DNA of 64,000 nucleotides. It comes from CAWUEZ02 sp963921355. Lineage in GTDB: Bacteria > Pseudomonadota > Alphaproteobacteria > Thalassobaculales > Thalassobaculaceae. Below are positions 50,957 to 60,905 of the stretch, piece by piece. The position numbers and the translations under genes are program-made. The stretch's first letter is position 1, and every line of letters begins with the position of its first letter. The stretch spans positions 2,790,001 to 2,854,000 of the forward strand of contig OZ001190.1 in NCBI GenBank assembly GCA_963921355.3, given 5' to 3'. A model generated the notes under the pieces. The model was given only the letters and a program-made list of their open reading frames with translations, did no database searches and had not been told where the DNA came from.

Positions 50957-51934
50957 CTAGGCCAGAATGCCCGCCATTCGGCCACGGTCGTAGTTGGCGC
51001 CGCACAGGAACACGGCACTTCTCTGTCCCGCATATCTGTCCGGTTCCGCCAGGAACGCGGCCAGCGCCATGGCGGCGGCCCCTTCCACGATCATGTTCTC
51101 GGTCCATGCCAGCACTCGAAGCGCGTCCTCGATCTGTGCTTCGTCGCAATGGACGATGTCGTCGATCACCTCGGTCGCCATCGGCAGGGTGATCGAGCCC
51201 TCGTCGACGCCGCCGGCGACGCCGTCGGCCAGCGTATCGAAGTGATCCGTCTCGACGATCCGGCCGGCCTCGATCGACGCCGCCAGTGCCGCGCTGTTCT
51301 GGGCACTGACTCCGATCACGCGCGTTTTCGGTGAGAAGGATTTGAGGACGGCACCGATGCCGGAGATGAGGCCACCGCCGCCCATGGAGATGAACACGGT
51401 GTCCTGGTCTCCGCACTGATCGATCAGTTCCAGGCCGGCCGTTCACTGGCCCGCGATCACCGCCGGATCGTTATAGGGGGAGACGTAGGTGTAGCCTTCC
51501 GCCGCCGCCAGGTCGCGGGCGTGCACCTCCGCCAGTGAGGAGTCGGCGCCCGACAGCACCACGCGCGTGCCGTAGCTCTCGATGGTCTCGCGCTTCTGAT
51601 CGATGACGTTCTCCGGCAGAACGACGGTGAGACGGTGGCCCGTCTTCTGCGCCGCACGCGAGCAGGCGATGCCGTGATTGCCCGAGGACGCCGTGACCAA
51701 AGGTCTGTCGAGGGGAAGGGTGCTCAGCTTGGCGCAGGCACCGCACAACTTGAACGAACCGGTGATTTGGAAGTTGTCCGCTTTGTAGACCAGGGATGTT
51801 CCGTCTCCGAGCGTCAGGCGCGAGGCGATGACCGGTGTTGTCTCGATCAATGGCGCGATGGTGCGCCGGGTCTGGACGGAGCGGGCGGCGGAACGCAGGA
51901 TCAGTTCGGAAGCATCGGTCATGGGTCGGGTCAA
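50957..51934 (-). pseudogene. threonine dehydratase-like PLP enzyme, interrupted by TGA
   Basis: Fold type II PLP lyase. PLP Lys is in QITGSFKLCGA; the phosphate-binding loop is SGGGGLISG-like (SMGGGGLISGIGA); SSGNHGIACSRAAQ is the substrate loop. The frame is broken at 51443-51445 by TGA inside the family's conserved GQGT motif: text reads DPAVIAGQ-stop-TAGLELIDQ where GGA (Gly) is expected. Everything else is intact, about 325 residues in total. Start overlaps the cyclodeaminase stop (ATGA), so they are coupled. The pair resembles eutB-eutC of ectoine utilisation. A single base change is the whole defect. Confidence 0.85.
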
Positions 51935-52899
51935 TCCGCGAGGGGCGCTGTCGATCGGGCGGCGTTGAGCGTGGCCAGCGAAATGGCGGCGTCCCGGGCG
52001 GCGAGGCCGGTCAGATCGGCGATGGTGATCGCGGACGGCGTTTCACGCCCTGGATGAGCGCCCGCCAGAACATCTCCCAACGCCACAACATCCTCTTCGC
52101 CCACGGCCCCGGCAGCATGGGCTGTCTGGAATTCCCCATGGTCCAGGGATTGGGATGCAAGGTCACAGACCTTGAGATCGGCCGCCGCGACGAGGTCGGT
52201 GGCCAGTTCCTGCTTGCCGGGACTGTCCGCGCCAATGGCAGTGATATGCGTGCCGGGTCTGATCCAGGCGCGGGCGATGAGCGGCTGCTTCGCCGGCGTG
52301 GTCGTGACGATCACATCGGTCGCCCGGCAGCCCTGTTCGAGATCGGCCGCGGGTTCGGCGATCAGTCCCAGGCCCTTTAGGTCGGCCGCCGCGGCCCGTG
52401 CCGCCTCGGCGTTGCGGCCCCAGATCGTGACGTGCAGGGAGCGGTCGGGCGTAAGGGCCTGCAGGCACTGCGCCTGCAGGCGCGCCTGGATCCCTGTTCC
52501 CACGATCAGCACGGTGTCGAACCCATCGTTCGCCAGTGCCCTTGTGGCGATCGCACCGCCAAGGCCGGTGCGCATGTCGGTCAACCAGCCTTCGTCCTGC
52601 AGAATGGCGGTCAGGGCACCGGTCTCGGCAGAGAACAGTAGGTTGACGCCGTTCGAGCTTGGGCGGCCCTTGGCGGGGTTGCCGTAGAATCCGGTCGCGA
52701 CCTTGACCACGAAGGCCTCGTCGCCGTCGATATGCGCCGTTTTCAAATGGCAGTCCCCATCGACACCGGGAAACCCGAGATAGGTCACGTCCGGTGCCTG
52801 TACCCGCCCTTCGCTGGATGCCACATAGGCGTCGCGCACCGCCTTCTCCCCTGTGGCCATATCGAACAGCGCGGTGATTTGGGGTTTCTCGAGTATCAC
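51931..52899 (-). CDS. ornithine cyclodeaminase/mu-crystallin family protein
   Basis: 322 residues. The NAD-binding Rossmann domain reads TVLIVGTGIQARLQAQCLQA; the substrate half has FVVKVATGFYGNP and GWLTDMRTGLGGAIATRALA, and AIGADSPGKQELATD lies late in the protein. Family members deaminate ornithine to proline or reduce cyclic imino acids. GTG 52899 is preferred from the family N-terminus (VILEKPQITALFD ... AVRDAYVA); the frame stays open to 53487 without homology. It is the first gene of a two-gene operon with the dehydratase and divergent from the deacylase. Confidence 0.85.
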   Translation of the reverse strand: MILEKPQITALFDMATGEKAVRDAYVASSEGRVQAPDVTYLGFPGVDGDCHLKTAHIDGDEAFVVKVATGFYGNPAKGRPSSNGVNLLFSAETGALTAILQDEGWLTDMRTGLGGAIATRALANDGFDTVLIVGTGIQARLQAQCLQALTPDRSLHVTIWGRNAEAARAAAADLKGLGLIAEPAADLEQGCRATDVIVTTTPAKQPLIARAWIRPGTHITAIGADSPGKQELATDLVAAADLKVCDLASQSLDHGEFQTAHAAGAVGEEDVVALGDVLAGAHPGRETPSAITIADLTGLAARDAAISLATLNAARSTAPLAD

Positions 52900-53033
52900 T
52901 GCGGGGAACTCTGACGGTCGGAGGGCGAAGACAATCAATAGAATTGGAAGGGATGGCTCGGTCAAGCGACGGTGACGCGCCTTGGGTGTCCCCATTCCGG
53001 CAGGCGAACAGGGCAAAGAAGGACATCTGAACG

Positions 53034-54191
53034 ATGGCAAGAGATCTGGAGGCCACGCTCGGCGTTCTCGAGAAGCTGGTCGCCTTCCCCACGGTTTCCG
53101 AGTGTTCCAACCGGGACCTGATCCGCTACGTGGCCGATTTTCTGGCCGGACAGGGTGTCGAGAGCAGGGTCTTCGCGGATGAGACCGGCGAGAAGGAAGG
53201 GCTGATCGCACATATCGGGCCGGACGTGGCCGGTGGCGTGTTGCTGTCGGGGCACACGGACGTCGTCCCGGTTGCGGGGCAGGACTGGCGAAGCGACCCG
53301 TGGTCCCTGACCGAGCGGGATGGCCGCTTCTATGGCCGTGGCACGTGCGACATGAAGGGGTTCCTGGCGCTGGCGCTGGTGGCGGTGCCGGACATGGTCG
53401 CGGCCCCCCTGCGGCGCCCGATCCAACTTGCCTTCTCGTACGACGAGGAAATCGGCTGCCGGGGGTCGGCGGCGATGATCGCGGCACTTCAGGAGCAATA
53501 CCCGCGCGCGGAGGTCGTGATCGTCGGCGAGCCGACGCTGTGGCGCGTGGTGAGCGGGCACAAGGGCGGGATCGGCCTGACCACCGAGATCGTCGGCAAG
53601 GCGGCCCATTCGTCCATGCCGCATCTCGGAGTTTCCGCCATCGCCCATGCCACGGGTCTGATCGACTGGCATGGCCGGATGATGGCGGCGTGCCGGGCCG
53701 ACGCCGACCCCGCGTCCGGATTCGATCCTCCCCACAGCACGCTGCAGGTGGGCACGATCCAAGGGGGTCTCGCCGTGAACATCATCCCGGACGTCTGCCG
53801 CTTCGAGACCGACATTCGTTTCATGCCAAGAGAGACCGCCGAGCATTGGATCTCGGCCTATGGGGAGGCGGTCCGCGAGGTCGAGGCGGTGATGCGGGCC
53901 GAGCGTCCCGAAGCCCGGATCGTTGTCACCACGGCCGACGTCATTCCTGCTCTGGTTCCCGAGGAAAACGGGCGCGCGGAACAGCTGGCGCGCCAACTGA
54001 CCGGGGACAATTCGAGCAACCGGGTCTCCTACCAGACCGAGGCCGGGCATTTCCAGGCCGCCGGCCACTCCACGATCGTCTGCGGCCCCGGCGATATCGC
54101 CCAAGCCCATCAGGCGGACGAGTACGTCTCGGCGGACCAGCTTCGCGCCGGCCAGGCCTTCATGGCCCGCCTGATCGAGAGCTGCCGTTGA
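53034..54191 (+). CDS. argE: ArgE/DapE-type M20 deacylase (acetylornithine deacetylase)
   Basis: M20 metallopeptidase of 385 residues. Zinc ligands are seen in LLSGHTDVVPVAG, YGRGTCDMKGFLAL and YDEEIGCRGS (catalytic Glu-Glu), with VVGEPTLWRVVSGHKGG next and PGDIAQAHQADEYVS near the end. It fits the ArgE branch, removing an acetyl group from acetylornithine or a related N-acyl diamino acid. Its context (cyclodeaminase, threonine dehydratase-like enzyme, aminotransferase) suggests catabolism of an N-acylated diamino acid and not arginine synthesis; that is inference. Confidence 0.88.
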   Translation: MARDLEATLGVLEKLVAFPTVSECSNRDLIRYVADFLAGQGVESRVFADETGEKEGLIAHIGPDVAGGVLLSGHTDVVPVAGQDWRSDPWSLTERDGRFYGRGTCDMKGFLALALVAVPDMVAAPLRRPIQLAFSYDEEIGCRGSAAMIAALQEQYPRAEVVIVGEPTLWRVVSGHKGGIGLTTEIVGKAAHSSMPHLGVSAIAHATGLIDWHGRMMAACRADADPASGFDPPHSTLQVGTIQGGLAVNIIPDVCRFETDIRFMPRETAEHWISAYGEAVREVEAVMRAERPEARIVVTTADVIPALVPEENGRAEQLARQLTGDNSSNRVSYQTEAGHFQAAGHSTIVCGPGDIAQAHQADEYVSADQLRAGQAFMARLIESCR

Positions 54192-54193
54192 TG

Positions 54194-55324
54194 TCAGGCG
54201 CTCTTCTTCTGCCGCGCGAGGAAGGCCGAGAGTTTTCCGAGCCCGGTCTTCAGATCCTCCGTTTGGTTGGCGAAGCCGAGACGCACCCAGCCTTCCATGT
54301 CCATGGCGCTGCCGGGCGTGAGCATTACGCCTTCCTCCTCCAGAAGGGCGACGCAGAAATCGCGGGACTTGATCGGAAGGTCGTACTTGATCAGCGCGGT
54401 CGTCCCTGATTTGGGGCGAACCCAGCTCAGCAACGGTTCGTTGGCGATCCAGTCGGTGACAATGCCGAGGTTTCCGCGCGTGATCCCGTGGGCTCGCTCG
54501 AGGATCTTGTCGCGGTTCTCAAGCGCCAGGGCCGCGAAGAGTTCGTCGATCCGCCCCACCGCGATCGTGTTGTAGTCACGATGGATCATCACCTGTTCCA
54601 GCAGCGTTTTCGGGCCGGCGATCCAGCCCACACGCAGGCCGGCGAGCGAATAGGCTTTCGACATGCCCGCCGTGCTGATCCCCTTCTCGTAGATGTCGGC
54701 CATCGCCGCCGCGAAGCCGGAGCCCTCCTGGTCCGTGCCGCGATAGACCTCGTCGCACAGCACCCAGGCATCGACGCTGCCCGCGATCTCCGCGATCCGC
54801 TCCAGCATCGCCCGGTCCATCAGCGCGCCGGTCGGGTTGTTCGGGTTGTTGATGGCGATCAGCCTGGTGTCGGGCCGCGCCATGGCCCGCAGCGTGTCGA
54901 GATCCGGCAGGAAGTCGTCCTCGGCCTTCAGATGCAGCAGCTCGACTTCGGCACCGATGCTCTCTGGAATGGAGTAGTGCTGCTGGTAGGTGGGGACGAC
55001 CGCGATGACATGATCGCCGCGCGATACCAGCGTCTGGTGAACCAGCGAGTTCGCGCCGATGGTGCCATGGGTCGTCAGGATGTTCTCGGGTCTCTGAGTC
55101 TCGTAGAGGCTGGAAACCGCGTGGCGCAGCCGGTCGGACCCTTCGATCGCGCCGTAGGTCATCTTTGTCGCGGACAGGTCACCCATGATCTGCTGGGTCA
55201 CGCCCGCCATCTGAAACAGCTCGCCCAGCTTGATCGAGGTCACGCAGGTCTCGGCCAGATTGAACGCGCATTTCGTCTCATACTCGTTCATCCACATCTC
55301 AACGCCGAAGGGTCTGATGTCCAT
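54194..55324 (-). CDS. class I/II PLP aminotransferase
   Basis: 376 residues, fold type I. PLP Lys is in AGMSKAYSLAGLRVGWIAG, the cofactor-binding region is AINNPNNPTGALMD, and the Asp/Tyr contact is WVLCDEVYRG; the conserved Arg for the substrate carboxylate is in GWVRLGFANQ. The N-terminus (FGVEMWMNEYETKCAFNLAE) marks a subgroup often found beside amino acid catabolic genes. It ends two bases from the convergent deacylase. The specific amino donor is unknown. Confidence 0.88.
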   Translation of the reverse strand: MDIRPFGVEMWMNEYETKCAFNLAETCVTSIKLGELFQMAGVTQQIMGDLSATKMTYGAIEGSDRLRHAVSSLYETQRPENILTTHGTIGANSLVHQTLVSRGDHVIAVVPTYQQHYSIPESIGAEVELLHLKAEDDFLPDLDTLRAMARPDTRLIAINNPNNPTGALMDRAMLERIAEIAGSVDAWVLCDEVYRGTDQEGSGFAAAMADIYEKGISTAGMSKAYSLAGLRVGWIAGPKTLLEQVMIHRDYNTIAVGRIDELFAALALENRDKILERAHGITRGNLGIVTDWIANEPLLSWVRPKSGTTALIKYDLPIKSRDFCVALLEEEGVMLTPGSAMDMEGWVRLGFANQTEDLKTGLGKLSAFLARQKKSA

Positions 55325-55534
55325 TCTGATTTCCTGACGTGTGGTTCAGGCGGGTGCCGGGTTCAGGCCGGGGCGGCTTCGCAGGCGCCGCGGGCCATGA
55401 AGATATCCCTGAGCCCGATGGAACGGAAGATTACCGGCCAGGTTCATCATCGTCGGCGGAACCCTGGACAGCATCACAACAGGTCGCGGGATCAGCTGCC
55501 CGGACCGGGGTTTCCCGGTCTCACTCAATCCCGA

Positions 55535-56608
55535 CTAACCGGACGGGATCAGCGCGACGCCCGGGCCGAGTTTAATCGAGACTTGCCCGCCGGGGCTGAT
55601 CGGTGTGTCGACGCGGGAATCGATCACGAACAAATCGCCGAGTTCCGTTTTGACCGCGTATTCCATGTGGGTACCGAGATAGGACGCTTTCGACACGGTT
55701 CCCGCCAACGGGCCGGACGCGTCGGGATCGAAGAGCCGGATCGCCTGTGGGCGGATCGCCACCTTGGCCGGCCCCGCCCCAAGTCCCGTTCCGTCCAGCT
55801 CAACCTCGATCCCGCCGATCGATACGACCGAGCGCGGACCATCGACCCGCAAGACCTCCGCGTCGACGACGTTGGCGTCTCCGATGAAATCGGCGACGAA
55901 CAGGTTCGCCGGGTGCTGATAAAGCTCGCGCGGCGTGCCTTCCTGGGCGATCTCGGCGTTGCTCATAACGATGATCCGGTCCGAAACCGCCAAAGCCTCT
56001 TCCTGATCATGGGTCACGTAGACCACGGTCAGGCCGAGCGATTGCTGGATATCGCGAATCTCCTCGCGCACCCGGCGGCGCAGTTTTGCGTCCAGGTTGG
56101 AAAGCGGTTCATCGAACAACAGCACCTGAGGTTCCAGCACCAGGGCGCGGGCGACCGCAACCCGCTGCTGCTGACCGCCCGAGAGTTCACTCGGCAGGCG
56201 CGCGCCGTAGCCCGCCAGACCGACCAGTTCGAGCCCGCTCTCGGCCCGTTGGTACGCCTCCGCCTTGGCCATGCCGGAGACAACGAAGCCATAGGACACA
56301 TTCTCCAGCACCGTCATGTGCGGGAACAGCGCATAGGACTGGAACACCATCGAGACGTCACGATCGGACGCCGGAAGCTGGGTGACATCCTCGTCGCCGA
56401 TCCGGATGCGCCCCGCCGTCGCCATCTCAAGGCCCGCGATCATCCGGAGCGTCGTGGTCTTTCCGCACCCGCTCGGGCCGAGCAGGGTGACGAGATCGCC
56501 GGCCGCCACCTCGAAGGAAACATCGTTCACCGCGATCACGGTTCCGAACGCCTTGGTTACCCCCTCGAAGCGCACCGAAGCCGCCCGATTGTCAAATCCA
56601 TCCGTCAT
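55535..56608 (-). CDS. ABC transporter ATP-binding protein, AfuC/FbpC/PotA type
   Basis: 357 residues. Walker A GPSGCGKTT is at about 44-52, the Q-loop is MVFQSYALFPHM, the signature is LSGGQQQR and Walker B is VLLFDEPLSNLD, with the switch His in YVTHDQEEA. A C-terminal TOBE domain follows (GPRSVVSIGGIEVELDGTGL). Overlaps the permease stop by four bases. This ATPase class serves iron, polyamine, thiamine and sugar-phosphate importers. Confidence 0.92.
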   Translation of the reverse strand: MTDGFDNRAASVRFEGVTKAFGTVIAVNDVSFEVAAGDLVTLLGPSGCGKTTTLRMIAGLEMATAGRIRIGDEDVTQLPASDRDVSMVFQSYALFPHMTVLENVSYGFVVSGMAKAEAYQRAESGLELVGLAGYGARLPSELSGGQQQRVAVARALVLEPQVLLFDEPLSNLDAKLRRRVREEIRDIQQSLGLTVVYVTHDQEEALAVSDRIIVMSNAEIAQEGTPRELYQHPANLFVADFIGDANVVDAEVLRVDGPRSVVSIGGIEVELDGTGLGAGPAKVAIRPQAIRLFDPDASGPLAGTVSKASYLGTHMEYAVKTELGDLFVIDSRVDTPISPGGQVSIKLGPGVALIPSG

Positions 56609-58845
56609 GCACCGGCCCCCGCCACGTTGGTCCGCGCCAAACCGTCCCCTCGGCGCCGGCCGAGCTGGCGTTCGCCGACCGCGAGCTGGACAAGCAGGAT
56701 CGCGGCGAACATCACCAGGATCAGAACCGATGAATAGGCGATCGAGATGCCGTAGTCGTTGTTCTCGACCCGTCCCAGAATGTAGGCCGTGGCCATGTCG
56801 TACTCCGCGCTGACCAGGAAGATCACGGCGCTGATCGCCGTCATGGCGCGCACGAAACTATAGACGATGGCCGCCACGATCGCGGGCCGCAGAAGCGGCA
56901 GAACCACCCGCCGGATCGTGGCCCAGCTCGTCGCCCCAAGGGTAAGCGACGCCTCGTCCAAGCTCTCGTCCAACTGGCTCATCGAGGCGATGCCGGCGCG
57001 CACCCCGACCGGCATTTTGCGGAAAATGAACGACACCACGAGGATCGCGCCGGTGCCAGTGATCTCGATCGGCGGCACGTTGAAGGCGAGCACGTAACTG
57101 ACCCCGATCACGGTTCCGGGGATCGCGAAGCTCAACATGGTGCCGAACTCGAACGCGTCCTTGCCGGCGAAGCGCTGGCGCACCAGAAGATAAGCTGTTA
57201 GCAGGCCGAGCCCGGCGGTAAGCGGGGCTGAGACGGCGGCGATCGTGATCGTCGTTAAGAACGAATTCCACGCGCCTCCACTCCAGACCAGACCGTGATC
57301 CCCGGCGGTCACCCCGAACGCGTCGATGTAGTGGCGCAGGGTCAGATCATGATTGAGGCCCCAGGTCTCGACGAAGCCGCCGAACATGATCATCAGATAG
57401 ATCACCGCCGTCAGCACCGCCCAGGGCACGGTCGTGCAAAGCACGAGGGTGATCAGCCGGTCCGGCAGGGCGGTGGGAATACCGGCGTCGCCCTTGCCGG
57501 TGACCGTCGTGTAGGACTTGCGCCCCAGCCAACGGCGCTGCGCATAAAAGGCGGATAGCGTGAAGAACAGCAGAACCAGTGCCAGCACCGCGGCGCGTCC
57601 CTGATCGAACTGTGCGCCGACGATGGCGAAGAAGATCTCAGTCGACAGAACTTCGAAGTTGCCGCCGAGCACCATGGGATTTCCGAAGTCGGCCATGCTC
57701 TCGATGAAGCCAAGCAGGAACGCGTTCGCGAGGCCAGGCCGCATAAGCGGCAGCGAAACCGTGCGGAAGGTATCCCAACGGTTCGCGCGCAGGGTGTGCG
57801 CTGCTTCTTCCATGGACGGGCTCACCCCCTCGACGACACCGATCAGCACCAGGAACGCGATCGGGGTGAAGGCCAGCATCTGGGCCAACCACACGCCCGT
57901 GAATCCGTAGACCCAGCGTGATGGGGTGATCCCGAATGCCCATTCGAGCAGGCTGGTGAAGGCGCCGGACTGTCCGAATATCAGGATCAGCGCCAATCCG
58001 ATGACGAAGGGCGGGGTGATGATCGGGAGGACCGTCAACCCACGGAACAGGCGCTTGGCCGGAAAGTTGGTTCGGGTCACGAGTAGCGCGAAGGCAAGGC
58101 CCAGCAGGGTAGTGCCGGCGCCGACTGCGATCGCCAGCGCGAGGGAGTTCCACGCGACCCCGCACGCGCGCTGTCCATAGACGCAATGCAGGCCCCAGAT
58201 CTTGGTGTTGAACAGCTTGTCGGCGAACAGGCCGAGCGCGAGGTTGTGGTCGTTGTCCTGAATCGCACTGACCAGCACCTGGGAGATCGGCCAGAAGATG
58301 AAGGCCGCCACAACGATGATGATCAGGCCGATGGAGCCGACCACGAACACGTCGCCATTGACCGCGCCGCGCGCGGCCAGTGCGTTGGTGAACAGGAAAA
58401 ACAGACCGCCGACGGCCAGGAGCGCGCCATATCCCATGCCGAACTGGCGCGACTCCATCGTACCGAAGAGGGTTTCCAGGAAACCGTATTCCCACCCGCT
58501 GATGCCGATCGCGAATCCCTGAAGCACGGCGTAGAAGAAACCGCCACCGCCTGCCGCGAGCAGGATCAGGCAGAACGCGGGATCACGCTTGTCACGCCGC
58601 GCGGCGAGAAGCGTGGCCACCGCCAGGATCACGACCGGCCAGAGCCAGGGCGCCTCGCCGTCGAGCAGCAACACGATCAGCGGGTAGTAGTCGTCGAACG
58701 GATAGCCGTCCAGAAGCCAGCCGAATGACCAGAAGCCGTCCTCGATCGCGTACCACGGCAGGATGAAGCCACCCGCCAGGGCCGTCAGCGACCATATGAG
58801 GACGGCTCTGTTCACCTTGACGGCGTCGGTCAAGGCGCCGGTCAT
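56605..58845 (-). CDS. ABC transporter permease, fused two-domain, AfuB/FbpB-like
   Basis: 746 residues with two BPD permease units in one chain; EAA loops are seen in SMEEAAHTLRANRWDTFRTV and SLDEASLTLGATSWATIRRV. About 200 extra N-terminal residues carry several more membrane segments (LTALAGGFILPWYAI, VVILAVATLLAARR). FbpB-type iron permeases are nearer 500-550 residues; the longer form resembles AfuB, which imports hexose phosphates. It lies between the ATPase (overlapping) and the binding protein (20 bases). Confidence 0.88.
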   Translation of the reverse strand: MTGALTDAVKVNRAVLIWSLTALAGGFILPWYAIEDGFWSFGWLLDGYPFDDYYPLIVLLLDGEAPWLWPVVILAVATLLAARRDKRDPAFCLILLAAGGGGFFYAVLQGFAIGISGWEYGFLETLFGTMESRQFGMGYGALLAVGGLFFLFTNALAARGAVNGDVFVVGSIGLIIIVVAAFIFWPISQVLVSAIQDNDHNLALGLFADKLFNTKIWGLHCVYGQRACGVAWNSLALAIAVGAGTTLLGLAFALLVTRTNFPAKRLFRGLTVLPIITPPFVIGLALILIFGQSGAFTSLLEWAFGITPSRWVYGFTGVWLAQMLAFTPIAFLVLIGVVEGVSPSMEEAAHTLRANRWDTFRTVSLPLMRPGLANAFLLGFIESMADFGNPMVLGGNFEVLSTEIFFAIVGAQFDQGRAAVLALVLLFFTLSAFYAQRRWLGRKSYTTVTGKGDAGIPTALPDRLITLVLCTTVPWAVLTAVIYLMIMFGGFVETWGLNHDLTLRHYIDAFGVTAGDHGLVWSGGAWNSFLTTITIAAVSAPLTAGLGLLTAYLLVRQRFAGKDAFEFGTMLSFAIPGTVIGVSYVLAFNVPPIEITGTGAILVVSFIFRKMPVGVRAGIASMSQLDESLDEASLTLGATSWATIRRVVLPLLRPAIVAAIVYSFVRAMTAISAVIFLVSAEYDMATAYILGRVENNDYGISIAYSSVLILVMFAAILLVQLAVGERQLGRRRGDGLARTNVAGAGA

Positions 58846-58866
58846 GACATCAAGCGACGCCGCGTC

Positions 58867-59891
58867 TTACTTCGGCAGAGACTTAACATCGGAGTCCCAC
58901 TTCGCCAGGAGGCGCTTGCGCTCTGCGGAGGACCCATACTTCTTGAAGTCGTAGTCGATCAGCTTGATCGACTCGAGCTTCGGCGCCTGCTCCGGCGGGA
59001 TCGCGCCCTTGTTCGACATCACTTGATAGGCCTTGGCCTCCTTGGCCCGTTCCTGGATGCCCTTGCGCAGCGCGAAGTCATAGAACTTCTTCGCCGAGTC
59101 AAGATTGCGCGCGCCCTTGATGATCGACATCGAGCCGATCTCGTAGCCGGTGCCCTCACAAGGAGCCACCGGGACGATCGGGAAGCCGCTCACCGCCTGC
59201 TTGACCGCATCGTGCAGGAAGACGATGCCGATCGTGTTCTCGCCGCGGCCCGCCGCCTTGATCGGCGCGGAACCGGACTTGGTGTAGGTGTTGATGTTCT
59301 TGTGCAGCTTCTTCATGTAGTCGAAGCCGCCTTCCTCGCCAAAAATCTGCACCATGGTGGCGAGCGTGGTGTAAGCGGTGCCCGAGGAATTAGGGTTCGC
59401 CATCTGGACATGGCCCTTGTATTCCGGCTTCAGCAGGTCGGTGCCGGCAGATTGTTCTTCGCCAGAATCTCGGTGTTATAACCGAAGCCGAGCGCACCGG
59501 CGTAGATGCCGATGGTCTTGTCGTTGGCTGCTTTTGCCTGGTTCAGCGCCCAGTCATGCAGCTCGGCGCGCATCGGGGAATCGTAGGCTTCCGTCAATCC
59601 TTCTTCGGCCGCCTGCAGATGCGGGTCCCCGGTGCCGCCCCACCAGATGTCGCCTTTCGGGTTGCGGGCCTCGGCCTTGATCTGCGCGAAAGTCTCGCCG
59701 GAACTCTTGCGGGTCATTGCGACCTTGATCCCGGTCTCCTTCTCGAAAGCCTCGACCATCAAGTTGCACCACTCGATCTGCGGGCTGCAATAGAGCGTCA
59801 GCTTGTCTTTCGCCAATGCGGGTTTGGCCGCGAGGCCGAATGCCGCGACGGACGCAGCAACTGCCAGCGTCGTGAATTTTGCCAATCTCAT
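58867..59891 (-). pseudogene. ABC transporter substrate-binding protein, AfuA/FbpA-like, frameshifted
   Basis: Periplasmic binding protein 1 family, about 340 residues, with signal peptide LAVAASVAAFGLAAKPALA. The N-terminal lobe (LTLYCSPQIEWCNLMVEAFE, RNPKGDIWWGGTGDPHLQAA) is in one frame down to NNLPAPTC-stop; the C-terminal lobe (DLLKPEYKGHVQMANPNSSG, ENTIGIVFLHDAV) is in another. The junction is near 59439-59446, where LPAP runs directly into DLLKPEY and a few residues seem missing; a deletion of 3n+1 bases fits. ATG 59891 follows GGGAGGTCC. Without it the importer would lack its receptor, unless the shift is a sequence error. Confidence 0.82.
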
Positions 59892-60089
59892 GATCGGACC
59901 TCCCTCGTTTCCTCGCCTTGTCCCTTTTTGCTTTTTCATGGATTTTGTGCCCGGGACAGCGCACGAAATGCGCATTTGATTTTTGATGACAACACGGGCT
60001 CCCGCAACTCTATTGTCACGAATCCGTAACATGTTTGAAACATAGGCGAGACCCGAGACGCTCGCGCAAATCATGACGGGGAGTCGCGC

Positions 60090-60905
60090 GTGACCCAATC
60101 CATTGATGCACGCAGCCGGTTGGCGGACCAGACAGCGGAAGAAGCCGGTGCCCTTGCCTTGCATTTTTTCGATCGCTTGTCCGAGCTCAAAGTCGAGACC
60201 AAGGGGCCGCAGGACGTCGTGAGCAAGGCCGACAGGGAGGTCGAGGATCTGATACGGCGCCGCATTCAGGAACGATTCCCCGGCGATCTCATCCTTGGCG
60301 AGGAGGCTGGTGGGGCGGTTAGCCTGGACGCGGACGAGACGATCTGGGTCATCGATCCGATCGACGGCACCCAGTGTTTCCTAAACGGTCTGTCCACCTG
60401 GTGCGTCTCCATCGCTCTGGTACAGGGCGGCGATATTGTCCATGGAACGATTTTGGACCCATCAGCGGGCGAGTTGTTTTCCGGCGGACCCGAGACCGGG
60501 GCCCGCGTCAATGGTGCGCCGATGAAAGTCGCCGAGGCGCGGAACCTGTCCGAAGGCATGGTCGAGGTCGGATATTCGACCCGATGTACCCCGGACCTTA
60601 CCTTGGATGTTCTGGCGAAACTGATGCCGGCCGGCGGTATGTATCACCGCTGCGGCGCTGGCGCGCTCGCGCTCGCTCATCTCGCGGCAGGCCGCTACAT
60701 CGCCTATTTCGAAGAGCATATGAATTCGTGGGACAGTCTAGCCGGCGCGGCCCTGGTGCGCGGGGCGGGCGGTTGGACCAGTGACTTGCTGGCGAATGAC
60801 GGTCTGAACCTTGGCGCCATGGTCGTGGCGGCGGGCCCGGGCCTGCTTGGGGAGATGCGCCGGATCGTCAGGGTGCCGTTCGACGTGGTGGCGGCATCGG
60901 CATGA
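60090..60905 (+). CDS. inositol monophosphatase-family phosphatase
   Basis: 271 residues with all family motifs: GEEAGG (metal Glu), WVIDPIDGTQCFLNG (D-P-x-D-G-T) and SWDSLAGAAL (W-D-x-A-G). It hydrolyses a phosphate monoester such as inositol-1-phosphate, histidinol phosphate or a sugar phosphate, with magnesium. GTG start at 60090 after GGGGAG. Divergent from the AfuABC-like importer with 198 bases between starts and coupled (ATGA) to the SDR gene, so it may dephosphorylate the imported compound before oxidation (inference). Confidence 0.88.
   Translation: MTQSIDARSRLADQTAEEAGALALHFFDRLSELKVETKGPQDVVSKADREVEDLIRRRIQERFPGDLILGEEAGGAVSLDADETIWVIDPIDGTQCFLNGLSTWCVSIALVQGGDIVHGTILDPSAGELFSGGPETGARVNGAPMKVAEARNLSEGMVEVGYSTRCTPDLTLDVLAKLMPAGGMYHRCGAGALALAHLAAGRYIAYFEEHMNSWDSLAGAALVRGAGGWTSDLLANDGLNLGAMVVAAGPGLLGEMRRIVRVPFDVVAASA

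Noticed and set aside
51443..51445. TGA in threonine dehydratase read as selenocysteine
   Set aside because: The position is a structural Gly in the family, not Cys, and no hairpin suggesting a SECIS element follows directly.
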